DNA of 42,131 bases from an uncultured Lachnospiraceae bacterium (GTDB lineage: Bacteria; Bacillota; Clostridia; Lachnospirales; Lachnospiraceae). This document shows, piece after piece, positions 34,712 to 42,131 of this stretch. The stretch is taken from positions 1 through 42,131 of the forward strand of contig CALZBR010000019.1 of NCBI GenBank assembly GCA_945621435.1, written 5' to 3'. The translations under genes and the position numbers were made by a program. Each line of letters begins with the position of its first letter. The first letter of the stretch is position 1. The notes under the pieces were generated by a model. It worked only from the letters and a program-made list of their open reading frames with translations. It made no database searches and had not been told where the DNA came from.

Positions 34712-36133
34712 ATGCGGATGAAGCGTTGGAAGCTGTTGCCGGGACTGATAATCGGAGGCTTTTTTTGTACTCTTTTTTGGCTGGGAATCCTGGGAGAGGA
34801 AGGACGTTGTGTCGTCAGTGCAAAAGGTTTGCCTGAGGGAATCCTGTGGGAGCGGGAGCAGAGCATATCAGAGGATGACCTCAGGCTTTATGCTGAAGCA
34901 GCGGTACTTTTGGATGGAGACTCCGGCAGGGTGTTGTATGGGAAGAAGGAGGATGTCCCCCTTCCAATGGCCAGCACGACAAAGGTGTTGACCTGTATTG
35001 TAGTGCTGGAACATGCGGATCCGGAGGAGGAAGCGACAGTCTCGGCTTATGCGGCAAGTATGCCGAAGGTCAAATTATATATAAAAAAAGGAGAAAAATA
35101 TAAAGTCCGTGATTTACTTTATTCCCTTATGCTGGAGTCGCATAATGATTCGGCAGTTACCCTGGCGGAGTATATCGGAAAGAGATACCTGGAGCAGGAA
35201 CTGTCAGATAAACCGACGGATCAATATACTCAGGAAGAAAGCAAAAAGGCGGTGGCGGCTTTTGCAAGATTGATGAATGAGACGGCGGTAAGGCTTGGAT
35301 GCGAAAAGAGCTGGTTTATTACGCCTAATGGTCTGGATGCCACCCAGGAGTTTACCCTGCCGGATGGAACGGTGATTCAGAAAGAACATTGTACAACCGC
35401 AGAGGAATTGGCGAGAATTCTTGCGTATTGTATTGGTGATTCACCGAAAAAAAATGAATTTTTGGAGATTACGGGAACAGAAAACTATTGCTTTTCGGCT
35501 AACGGCCGAAGCTTTTCCTGTGTGAATCATAATGCATTTTTAAGGATGATGGAAGGGGCACTCAGCGGAAAGACCGGATTTACCAATAAGGCCGGATATT
35601 GTTATGTCGGTTCTCTGGAGCGTGACGGAAGAACCTTTGTTGTGGCACTGCTTGCCTGCGGCTGGCCGAATCACAAAACATACAAATGGAGTGATACCGC
35701 AAAACTGATGCAATACGGAATCGACAATTATTTCTTTAGAAAGTTTGAGGAGGAAGAGAATGCATTTCGAAAAGAGCTGCTTAAACCGGTACCGGTACAA
35801 AACGGAAGGGTTGATGTGCTTGGGAGTACAGCTTATGTAGAGATCGAACTGGGAGAGAAGGAGGCGTCGGAACGAGAAAAAAATGCGGAAACTATGGAGC
35901 ATTGTGAGGGCATATTGATGCGACGGGAAGAAAAAGTGGAGGTTTGTTTTGAATGGGAGAAAGAGCTTACAGCGCCGGTTGAGAAGGGAAAGAAAATCGG
36001 GGAGGTAACCTATGGGGTTGACGGAATGATATTTCGGAGAGAAGAAATAGTAACGGCAGCTGAGGTGAACGCGGTGAACCTTAAATGGTGTCTGTCGGAG
36101 ATTATGGATCGTTTTCTTGGTACTGTGAAATAA
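34712..36133 (+). CDS. D-alanyl-D-alanine carboxypeptidase, DacF/PBP5-like (S11 family)
   Basis: A second S11 carboxypeptidase, 473 residues. N-terminal hydrophobic signal (about 9-28). Motifs S88-T-T-K91, S143-H-N145 and K287-T-G289, with the usual PTPNG-like ITPNGLDA between. A PBP5-type C-terminal beta domain spans about 345-450 (VEIELGEKEA, then EGILMRREEKVEVCF), and the last helix (LKWCLSEIMDRFLG) may be the membrane anchor. AAGG lies just before the ATG; the in-frame ATG two codons later is also possible. It lies 47 bp after scpB. It shares motifs and fold with the enzyme at 31079 but differs in length and sequence, so they are old paralogues and not a recent duplication. Confidence 0.92.
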   Translation: MRMKRWKLLPGLIIGGFFCTLFWLGILGEEGRCVVSAKGLPEGILWEREQSISEDDLRLYAEAAVLLDGDSGRVLYGKKEDVPLPMASTTKVLTCIVVLEHADPEEEATVSAYAASMPKVKLYIKKGEKYKVRDLLYSLMLESHNDSAVTLAEYIGKRYLEQELSDKPTDQYTQEESKKAVAAFARLMNETAVRLGCEKSWFITPNGLDATQEFTLPDGTVIQKEHCTTAEELARILAYCIGDSPKKNEFLEITGTENYCFSANGRSFSCVNHNAFLRMMEGALSGKTGFTNKAGYCYVGSLERDGRTFVVALLACGWPNHKTYKWSDTAKLMQYGIDNYFFRKFEEEENAFRKELLKPVPVQNGRVDVLGSTAYVEIELGEKEASEREKNAETMEHCEGILMRREEKVEVCFEWEKELTAPVEKGKKIGEVTYGVDGMIFRREEIVTAAEVNAVNLKWCLSEIMDRFLGTVK

Positions 36134-36160
36134 TAAGCGGAAGTTGTCGATTAAAATAGT

Positions 36161-36188
36161 CTGACAAGAGCGGGTATTTTTATACAAT
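36161..36188 (+). promoter_or_regulatory. Upstream promoter of the chemoreceptor gene
   Basis: CTGACA (36161-36166), a 16-nt spacer and TACAAT (36183-36188), each 5 of 6. Expected start near 36195, tandem with the next promoter. Confidence 0.5.
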
Positions 36189-36190
36189 TA

Positions 36191-36219
36191 TTGACAATGA
36201 CATGAGAATGAAATATACT
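36191..36219 (+). promoter_or_regulatory. Near-consensus promoter of the chemoreceptor gene
   Basis: Perfect TTGACA (36191-36196), a 17-nt spacer and TATACT (36214-36219). Its expected transcript starts near 36226, after the ATG at 36202, which bears on the true start codon of the chemoreceptor. Confidence 0.65.
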
Positions 36220-37980
36220 AAGAATATATTTTTATCAGAGTATGCCATCAAAAAAATACTTAAGGGGAAATGTATTGGACAGTACAATCAGAAAGTAAAA
36301 GCGAGAGTTAACTTGGTAAATTCCATTGGTTTTAAAGTTATGGCAATGGTAATTATCTCCATTTTGATTTCCAATCTGTTTAGTATGCTGGTTATGGTGC
36401 CTTCGGCGAAGGAAAAGCTTTCCGAATCGGTTCAGAATAACATGCTGGGTCTGGCGACCAGTTATGGAAAGCTGGTGGAGGAAAGTCTGGAAAAGGAAGA
36501 GGCTTCTTACGAGCTGTATAGTGAATTGGTAGGAAATGTCAAGATTACAGGGCTGGACTCTTCCTATGTGTATATTGTTGCTTCCGATGGTATTATGCAG
36601 TACCATCCCACCAGGGAAAAGGTCGGCAATAAAGTGGAAAATACGGTTGTAACCGGTCTGGTCAAGGACATTCAGGCAGGAAAGCATCCCCAGGATGATA
36701 TTGTTACTTATGAATTCAAGGGTGCAATGAAGTACGCGGCATATCATGTATTGAAGGATAACAGTATCCTGGTTATTACGGCTGATGAGAAGGAAGTTTT
36801 TGATCCGATAAACGGCATCTCCAGAAGAGCTGTCAGCGGTATCGTGATCATTATGATCATTATGATTGGCGTCACCTGTCTGTTTGCTAATAATGTTTCA
36901 AAACCCATTAAGAAGGCAGCCGGCGTAATGGATAAAATCGCCGGATTTGATTTCAGGGAATCTCCCGAATTAAAAGAAGTATTGTCAAGGAAAGACGAGA
37001 TAGGACTGATGGGGAAATCTGTTGAGCAGATGAGCAGCCAGATCAGAAATATCATAGAAAGAATTGATACCGCTTCCATGGCGATTTCAAATAATGTAAG
37101 CGAGCTTGATAAAATCAGCGTGGATATCAATGGTACCTGTACGGATAATTCGGCTACCACCCAGGAACTTGCGGCTAGTATGGAAGAGACAGCAGCAACC
37201 AGCGAGACGATTGCCTCCAACATCGTGGTAATGCGTTCCGGAGCAGATGAGATCAGGTCTCTTTCCGATGGCGGAGAGAAGCTATCCATTGAGATAAAGA
37301 AGCGTGCGGTAGATCTGAAGGATAAAACAAGACAGGCAACCGCAAATACCACTGAAATGTATGAGAGAGTCAGGGAAGATACCAAGGAAGCATTGAGACA
37401 GGCCGAGGCAGTGAACAAGATTAACAATCTTACAAATGCCATCATGGAGATTGCTTCACAGACGAATCTCCTGTCTCTGAATGCCTCTATTGAAGCAGCA
37501 CGTGCGGGAGAAGCCGGAAGAGGTTTCGCAGTTGTGGCAGGGGAGATCGGCAATCTGGCTGCAGAATCGGCGAATACCGTAGGAAATATCAACAGGATAA
37601 TCGAGGAAGTCAATGTTGCCGTAAACAATATGGCAAAGAATATGACGGACACCGTGGAATTCCTTGAGAAGGTTGTGTTGCAGGATTATGCTCAGTTTGC
37701 TGAGGTCAGTGAACAGTATAACGCAGATGCCGGAAACATCAACGAAAGTATGAAGGAAATCATGTCTGCAGTAGACCAGCTTACCATAACGATTGGAGAT
37801 ATTTCAAACTCTATCGAAGGTATCAGTACAACAATGGGAGAAGCAGCAAGCGGTGTATCGGATATTGCCGGAAAGACCTCCGATATCGTGACCAAGACTG
37901 TAAGAAATACAGAGCTTGTAACTGAATGCTCTGATGTGGCGGGCAATCTGCAGAATATTGTGGGAGAATTCACACTATAA
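36202..37980 (+). CDS. Methyl-accepting chemotaxis protein with Cache-type sensor
   Basis: A membrane chemoreceptor that controls the CheA kinase. In the longest frame (592 residues): helix TM1 about 44-68, an outer Cache-like domain about 70-205 ([15 protein letters not shown], then [15 protein letters not shown]), TM2 about 210-232, HAMP 233-290 and the signalling coiled coil with the hairpin tip [20 protein letters not shown] and [18 protein letters not shown] near 415-455. No CheR-binding pentapeptide ends the chain. The start is doubtful: ATG 36202 has no ribosome binding site and lies within a near-consensus promoter. TTG 36313, just before TM1 and 1 nt after a 13-codon leader frame (36270-36311), or ATG 36340, may be the real one. 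No other chemotaxis or flagellar gene is nearby. Confidence 0.88.
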   Translation: MRMKYTKNIFLSEYAIKKILKGKCIGQYNQKVKARVNLVNSIGFKVMAMVIISILISNLFSMLVMVPSAKEKLSESVQNNMLGLATSYGKLVEESLEKEEASYELYSELVGNVKITGLDSSYVYIVASDGIMQYHPTREKVGNKVENTVVTGLVKDIQAGKHPQDDIVTYEFKGAMKYAAYHVLKDNSILVITADEKEVFDPINGISRRAVSGIVIIMIIMIGVTCLFANNVSKPIKKAAGVMDKIAGFDFRESPELKEVLSRKDEIGLMGKSVEQMSSQIRNIIERIDTASMAISNNVSELDKISVDINGTCTDNSATTQELAASMEETAATSETIASNIVVMRSGADEIRSLSDGGEKLSIEIKKRAVDLKDKTRQATANTTEMYERVREDTKEALRQAEAVNKINNLTNAIMEIASQTNLLSLNASIEAARAGEAGRGFAVVAGEIGNLAAESANTVGNINRIIEEVNVAVNNMAKNMTDTVEFLEKVVLQDYAQFAEVSEQYNADAGNINESMKEIMSAVDQLTITIGDISNSIEGISTTMGEAASGVSDIAGKTSDIVTKTVRNTELVTECSDVAGNLQNIVGEFTL

Positions 37981-37997
37981 AACTGAAAAATATTTCC

Positions 37998-38033
37998 AAA
38001 AAAGTAATTTGCACTATGCGAATTACTTTTTTT
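37998..38033 (+). terminator. Terminator of the chemoreceptor gene
   Basis: Perfect 12-bp stem AAAAAAGTAATT/AATTACTTTTTT (37998-38009 with 38021-38032), loop of 11 nt. It is AT-rich but has a good T run. Confidence 0.75.
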
Positions 38034-38034
38034 A

Positions 38035-38043
38035 TGCTATAAT
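38035..38043 (+). promoter_or_regulatory. Extended -10 promoter of the decarboxylase operon
   Basis: TGC followed by perfect TATAAT (38038-38043), no good -35. The leader of about 85 nt contains GGGGG (38057-38061) and CCCCC (38084-38088), which can close a 22-nt loop. Confidence 0.6.
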
Positions 38044-38132
38044 GTAACAGATAATCGGGGGTATATGGTGTTTTTTATCTTTTCCCCCTTAAATTGTTAG
38101 ATTTTATTTATTATAAATGGAGGACTGAAAGC

Positions 38133-39563
38133 ATGAGTACTACTTCAAAAGCGAGTCAAAGAATTGTTTCTTTGCTCGATGACAACAGTTTCGTTGAAAT
38201 CGGCGGACTTGTGACTGCAAGAGCAACCGACTTTAACATGAAACCGGAGGAAACTCCATCAGATGGCTGTATTACCGGTTACGGAGTAATCGGAGGCAAG
38301 CCCGTATATGTATACAGTCAGGATGTAGCAGTGCTGAACGGCACCATCGGTGAGATGCATGCCAGAAAGATTATCAATCTTTATAATCTGGCTATGAAGA
38401 CCGGTGCACCTGTAATCGGACTGCTTGATTCTGCAGGACTGAGACTTCAGGAGGCCACAGACGCACTGAATGCATTTGGTGAGATTTACATGAAGCAGGT
38501 AGATGCGTCAGGTGTAATTCCTCAGATAACTGCTGTCCTTGGCAGCTGCGGAGGCGGACTTGCATTGTTCCCCACCCTGACTGATTTTACATTTATGGAG
38601 GAGAAGAACGCAAAGCTTTTTGTCAACGCGCCCAATGCACTTGATGGCAATGTGGTAACAAAATGTGACTCTTCTTCTGCTGCATTTCAGGCAGGAGAAA
38701 GCGGAATCGTTGATGTTGTGGCTGATGAGGCTACTGTATTTGCAAAGATTCGTGAACTGGTTGCATTTCTTCCTTCCAACAGCCGCGAGGGAAGCGACAT
38801 CGTTGACTGCAGCGATGACCTGAATCGTGTGAATCCTGAGCTGGCTAACTGCCTTGGAGATACTTTCGTCGCATTGTCCATTCTTGCGGACAACAATGAC
38901 TTTTTCGAATTAAAGGCAGATTATGCGAAGGATATGGTAATCGGCTTCCTGAAGCTCGATGGCGTTACCGTAGGTGCTGTTGCCAACAGAAGCGAAGTGT
39001 GTGATGAAGAAGGCAAGGTCGTGGAGAAGCTTGATGCCGTATTGACGAAGCAGGGGTGTGAGAAGGCTGCAGATTTCGTTAATTTCTGTGACGCATTTGA
39101 TATCCCCGTTCTTACGCTTACCAATACCAAGGGCTACAAGGCAACGATGTGCTCTGAAAAAGGCATTGCCAGAGCTGCTGCAAAGCTTACATATGCATTT
39201 GCCAATGCTACCGTTCCCAAGGTTAACGTTGTGATGGGCAAAGCGCTTGGGACTGCAGGTATTGTTATGAATTCCAAGGCAATCGGTGCCGACATCACAT
39301 ATGTATGGCCGGACGCACAGATCGGAACCATGGAGAGCAAGCTTGCTGCCAAGATTATGTACGAAGGTCAGGGAGCTGATGTGATTAACGAGAAGGCGGC
39401 TCAATATGAAGCCTTACAGCTTTCCGCAAGCGGTGCTGCAAGAAGAGGATATGCAGACAGTATAATCAATGCTGCTGAGACAAGAAAGTATGTTATCGGC
39501 GCATTTGAAATCCTTTTTTCAAAGAGTGAGGATCGTCCTGCAAAGAAACACGGAACAGTATAA
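38133..39563 (+). CDS. Biotin-dependent carboxyltransferase subunit (MmdA/GcdA-like)
   Basis: Moves CO2 from a carboxylated CoA ester to biotin on the carrier protein, the first step of a sodium-pump decarboxylase. The 476 residues hold both crotonase-like halves. The N-half binds CoA ester, with oxyanion loop GSCGGGLALFPTLTDFTFM near 145-163. The C-half binds biotin, with GKALGTAGIVMNSKAIGAD and YVWPDAQIGTMES near 372-405. It is shorter at the N-terminus than methylmalonyl-CoA decarboxylase alpha (about 510). GGAGG (38119-38123) sets the start at 38133. It heads the operon with the gamma-like, carrier and beta genes. Substrate is undetermined: methylmalonyl-, malonyl- or glutaconyl-CoA. An oxaloacetate enzyme is unlikely because the OadA fold is absent. 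Confidence 0.88.
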   Translation: MSTTSKASQRIVSLLDDNSFVEIGGLVTARATDFNMKPEETPSDGCITGYGVIGGKPVYVYSQDVAVLNGTIGEMHARKIINLYNLAMKTGAPVIGLLDSAGLRLQEATDALNAFGEIYMKQVDASGVIPQITAVLGSCGGGLALFPTLTDFTFMEEKNAKLFVNAPNALDGNVVTKCDSSSAAFQAGESGIVDVVADEATVFAKIRELVAFLPSNSREGSDIVDCSDDLNRVNPELANCLGDTFVALSILADNNDFFELKADYAKDMVIGFLKLDGVTVGAVANRSEVCDEEGKVVEKLDAVLTKQGCEKAADFVNFCDAFDIPVLTLTNTKGYKATMCSEKGIARAAAKLTYAFANATVPKVNVVMGKALGTAGIVMNSKAIGADITYVWPDAQIGTMESKLAAKIMYEGQGADVINEKAAQYEALQLSASGAARRGYADSIINAAETRKYVIGAFEILFSKSEDRPAKKHGTV

Positions 39564-39582
39564 GAAAGGGTGATTACAGAAA

Positions 39583-40410
39583 ATGAAAAAGAAATTTTTG
39601 ACATTCCTATGTGCGATTACCTGTGTTTTCGGACTGACTGCCTGTGGTGATGACAATACAATTTCTGAGTATCAGCAGACAAGAAATGAAAAGGCAGCTG
39701 CTTATGCTCCGGAAATCGTTACTCTGATTGCTGAGGACTTTTGTGAGGGAAAAACCTTAATGGTTGACCTGTACACTCAGGAAGAATTGGAGTACTTGTG
39801 TGGGGAAATGCAAGTTGAAGTCGAAGGCTATGAGGAAGCTTTTGACTTAAATGTAGATGGATATGCACTGTCGCAGGCTGTTATTTCATTTAAATCCGGA
39901 CTGAAGGACATTGGAACCATCACGGGAACCGGTAAGGTTGATTTGAAAATCGATGGAAAAACCATTGTGACTGAGGTTGAAGTGATTGGAGAAAAGGGTA
40001 ACGCTACGGCAGAAGTTATCTTGTCCAACGACATGTTTCTGAAGCTGGAATCCGCATCCTTAAATCCCATAAAATCCATTGGCCAGCTGATGACCAAAGC
40101 CGGATTGAATACCCTGATTGGTATGGGAACCGTATTTATTGTGCTGATTCTGATCAGTCTTATTATTTCCTGCTTTGCTATCATTCCTAAGATTCAGGCT
40201 GCAGCGCAAAAGCGCAAAGAGGCAAAGAAGAATACAGGAATTGACAATGCAGTAGCACAGATTCAGGCACAGGAAGAAAACAATATAGAAGTGATTGATG
40301 AAACGGATGACCTGGAACTGGTTGCAGTAATTGCAGCTGCCATTGCCGCAAGCCAGGGGGCAACATCAACAGATGGCTTCGTGGTACGTTCTATCAGAAA
40401 AAGAGCATAA
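39583..40410 (+). CDS. Lipoprotein fused to OadG-like gamma subunit
   Basis: A 275-residue protein joining two parts. Residues 1-165 are a lipoprotein: signal with lipobox LTAC (C21), then an exported alpha/beta domain of unknown kind. From about 170 it is a sodium-pump decarboxylase gamma subunit: a membrane helix GMGTVFIVLILISLIISCF, a charged linker and the closing pattern DLELVAVIAAAIAASQG, then GFVVRSIRKR, as in OadG/MmdD. Usual gamma subunits of about 80-130 residues begin right at the membrane helix, so the 165-residue outer domain is an addition. The topology fits: lipid anchor and domain outside, tail inside contacting the carboxyltransferase. AAAGGGTG precedes the ATG; 19 bp after the carboxyltransferase. 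Confidence 0.8.
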   Translation: MKKKFLTFLCAITCVFGLTACGDDNTISEYQQTRNEKAAAYAPEIVTLIAEDFCEGKTLMVDLYTQEELEYLCGEMQVEVEGYEEAFDLNVDGYALSQAVISFKSGLKDIGTITGTGKVDLKIDGKTIVTEVEVIGEKGNATAEVILSNDMFLKLESASLNPIKSIGQLMTKAGLNTLIGMGTVFIVLILISLIISCFAIIPKIQAAAQKRKEAKKNTGIDNAVAQIQAQEENNIEVIDETDDLELVAVIAAAIAASQGATSTDGFVVRSIRKRA

Positions 40411-40437
40411 GCAAATCATTAAATGGAGGAAAATAAA

Positions 40438-40812
40438 ATGAAGAATTATACCATTACCGTAAACGGAAACGTATATGATGTAACAGTAGAAGAGGGCGCA
40501 TCCACAGGAGCACCCGTAGCAGCAAAGGCTCCCGCAGCACCCAAGGCAGCACCTAAGGCTGCACCCGCAGCAGCACCTAAGGCCGCAGGCGGCGCAGGCA
40601 GCATCAAGATTGAAGCCGGTGCAGCAGGTAAGGTGTTCAAGCTGGAGAAGAAGGTTGGCGACGCTGTGAAGAAGGGTGATGCTGTCATCATTATCGAAGC
40701 AATGAAGATGGAAATCCCTGTTGTTGCTCCCGAAGACGGTACTGTTGCAAGTATTGATGTAGCTGTTGGCGATGCAATTGAGGCAGGCGCTGTTCTTGCA
40801 ACACTGAATTAA
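40438..40812 (+). CDS. Biotin carboxyl carrier protein of the decarboxylase
   Basis: Carries CO2 on biotin between the carboxyltransferase and the membrane beta subunit. The 124 residues comprise a short N-terminal strand pair (YTITVNGNVYDVTVEEG), a flexible Ala/Pro/Lys linker (about 22-53) and a biotinyl domain with the attachment site K90 in EAMKME. GGAGGA lies 7 nt before ATG 40438. Gene order and linker match MmdC/GcdC-type carriers. Confidence 0.93.
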   Translation: MKNYTITVNGNVYDVTVEEGASTGAPVAAKAPAAPKAAPKAAPAAAPKAAGGAGSIKIEAGAAGKVFKLEKKVGDAVKKGDAVIIIEAMKMEIPVVAPEDGTVASIDVAVGDAIEAGAVLATLN

Positions 40813-40858
40813 CAGAGTGTTAGAAGAAGCTACTTCATAGACAACAGGAGGTCAACAA

Positions 40859-42010
40859 ATGGAATATATAGTCACTACCATGAGCAATCTGATTCATCAG
40901 ACGGCGTTCTTCAATTTGACCTGGGGAAACTATCTGATGATTGCGATTGCATGCTTTTTCCTTTATCTGGCTATACGTCATGGGTTTGAGCCTCTGCTCT
41001 TAACTCCGATAGCCTTTGGTATGCTGTTGGTAAATATTTATCCCGACATCATGCTGCATGCAGAAGACGCTGCAAACGGTGTTGGCGGCTTACTGTATTA
41101 CTTTTACAAGTTAGACGAACTGGCTATTTTGCCTTCCCTGATTTTCATGGGTGTTGGTGCAATGACAGACTTCGGACCCCTGATCAGTAACCCTAAGAGC
41201 TTTCTGCTGGGGGCGGCTGCACAGTTCGGTATTTTCGCCGCTTACTTTGGCGCAATCCTCCTTGGATTCAACGACATGGCTGCGGCTGCTGTCTCCATTA
41301 TCGGCGGTGCGGATGGTCCTACCTCCATTTTCCTTGCCGGTAAGCTGGGACAGACGGCAATTATGGGACCTATCGCAGTGGCAGCATATTCCTATATGTC
41401 ACTGGTTCCCATCATTCAGCCTCCTTTCATGAAGCTGTTTACTACCGAAAAGGAAAGAAAGATAAAGATGGGACAGCTCCGTCCTGTATCCAAGCTGGAG
41501 AAGATTCTGTTCCCTATCGTGGTTACAATCGTCGTCTGCCTGATCCTTCCCACCACAGCACCACTGGTAGGTATGCTGATGCTCGGTAACCTCTTCCGTG
41601 AGTCCGGTGTGGTAAGACAGCTGACAGAGACCGCTTCCAATGCTTTGATGTATATCGTTGTTATTTTACTGGGTACCTCCGTCGGTGCTACCACCAGTGC
41701 GGAAGCATTCCTGAACCTGGATACCTTGAAGATTGTAGCACTCGGACTTGCGGCATTCGTATTCGGAACCATAGCCGGAATCCTGTTTGGTAAGATCATG
41801 TGTATTGCAACTCACGGCAAGGTGAACCCGTTAATCGGTTCCGCAGGTGTATCTGCAGTTCCTATGGCTGCACGTGTATCCCAGAAGGTTGGTGCAGAAG
41901 CAGATCCCACCAACTTCCTGCTCATGCATGCCATGGGCCCTAACGTGGCAGGTGTTATCGGAACCGCTGTCGCAGCAGGTACCTTTATGGCCATATTCGG
42001 CGTCTTTTAA
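40859..42010 (+). CDS. Sodium-ion-translocating decarboxylase beta subunit (OadB/MmdB-like)
   Basis: Integral membrane subunit that removes CO2 from carboxybiotin and exports sodium ions. The 383 residues have about nine to eleven hydrophobic helices and the family motifs: SIIGGADGPTSIF, whose Asp is needed for sodium and proton movement in the Klebsiella enzyme, and NPLIGSAGVSAVPMAAR near the C-terminus. AGGAGG lies 7 nt before the ATG. It is last in the operon and is followed within a few bases by the multi-hairpin element at 42012. Confidence 0.94.
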   Translation: MEYIVTTMSNLIHQTAFFNLTWGNYLMIAIACFFLYLAIRHGFEPLLLTPIAFGMLLVNIYPDIMLHAEDAANGVGGLLYYFYKLDELAILPSLIFMGVGAMTDFGPLISNPKSFLLGAAAQFGIFAAYFGAILLGFNDMAAAAVSIIGGADGPTSIFLAGKLGQTAIMGPIAVAAYSYMSLVPIIQPPFMKLFTTEKERKIKMGQLRPVSKLEKILFPIVVTIVVCLILPTTAPLVGMLMLGNLFRESGVVRQLTETASNALMYIVVILLGTSVGATTSAEAFLNLDTLKIVALGLAAFVFGTIAGILFGKIMCIATHGKVNPLIGSAGVSAVPMAARVSQKVGAEADPTNFLLMHAMGPNVAGVIGTAVAAGTFMAIFGVF

Positions 42011-42011
42011 G

Positions 42012-42131
42012 CTGTGCATGTACGAATCAGTTACGCGCTGCCGTGCTTGCACGAGCAGCAAGTAAACTGAATTCGTACATATAGAGCGCATAGCGCGATG
42101 AAATAAGCCCGCAGGGCTTATGAATGCACAG
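42012..42131. repeat. 120-nt multi-hairpin element closed by terminal inverted repeats (reaches the window edge)
   Basis: The ends CTGTGCAT (42012-42019) and ATGCACAG (42124-42131) are perfect complements. Inside are three arms. Arm A pairs 42020-42034 with 42062-42078 (15 bp, two single-base bulges) and carries at its tip GCTGC/GCAGC and CGTGC/GCACG (42037-42046 with 42049-42059). Arm B is GCGC-ATA-GCGC (42086-42096). Arm C is ATAAGCCC-GCA-GGGCTTAT (42103-42121). There is no open reading frame of note. It resembles REP/MITE-like dispersed repeats or a structured RNA; it could also protect or end the operon transcript. The outer stem may continue past the edge. Confidence 0.6.

Noticed and set aside
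36220..36312. Cyclic-di-GMP riboswitch in the chemoreceptor leader
   Set aside because: Such switches are common before chemoreceptors in Clostridia, but the conserved core sequences are not found here.
36744..37652. Minus-strand open frame of 302 codons opposite the chemoreceptor gene
   Set aside because: Its Ser/Ile/Leu-rich, membrane-like product arises from reversing the receptor's helical coding sequence.
8300..42010. A glutamate-fermentation link between the activase fusion and the decarboxylase operon through glutaconyl-CoA
   Set aside because: The two loci are 25 kb apart, no dehydratase subunits or 2-hydroxyglutarate genes are present, and neither substrate is known; coincidence is as likely.

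Overview
The window looks like chromosome of an anaerobic Firmicute, most likely a gut Lachnospiraceae. This is inferred from gene content and order (era, yqzL-like, recO, glyQS; scpA-scpB; an HscC-type Hsp70; a BadF/BcrA-type activase fusion; a biotin-dependent sodium-pump decarboxylase), strong GGAGG ribosome binding sites and TTGACA/TATAAT-like promoters. No rRNA, tRNA, CRISPR array, transposase or prophage gene was recognised. Apart from the AT-rich left end, most of it reads as core chromosome.

Layout. 1-522: tail of a RelE/ParE-type toxin, its terminator, then an AT-rich stretch with several inverted repeats. 523-3094: an E/K-rich protein of unknown function converging on an ABC-F ATPase across a shared terminator. 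3283-7829: rnhA, rluF, a divergent ligA and metA. 7964-12589: a small coiled-coil protein converging on a 1429-residue activase/dehydratase-like fusion. 12884-17943: an apparent operon of a pseudo-rhomboid membrane protein with a zinc ribbon, a sigma-70-like protein lacking region 4, an unknown 159-residue protein and a PreP-like M16C peptidase. 18006-22946: a DUF4349 lipoprotein, era, yqzL-like, recO, a small lipoprotein and glyQS. 23038-30889: a TPR protein with a J-like domain lacking HPD, HscC-like Hsp70, alaS and rpsU. 31079-36133: D-Ala-D-Ala carboxypeptidase, metallophosphoesterase, scpA, scpB and a second carboxypeptidase. 36202-37980: chemoreceptor. 38133-42010: sodium-translocating decarboxylase operon, followed by a 120-nt multi-hairpin element at the right edge.

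Working together. The last operon supplies the carboxyltransferase, biotin carrier, membrane beta subunit and an unusual lipoprotein-gamma fusion of a decarboxylase that would couple decarboxylation of a carboxy-CoA ester to sodium export. ScpA/ScpB serve chromosome condensation. RNase H, LigA and RecO serve DNA replication and repair, and Era, RluF, S21, AlaRS and GlyRS serve translation. The two carboxypeptidases trim peptidoglycan.

The least explained parts, and the best candidates for something new, are the sigma-like/pseudo-rhomboid operon, the HPD-less J/Hsp70 pair, the possible pseudoknot in the rpsU leader, the lipoprotein-OadG fusion, the divergent LigA and the closed multi-hairpin element at 42012-42131. 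All calls are by reading; no database search was run.
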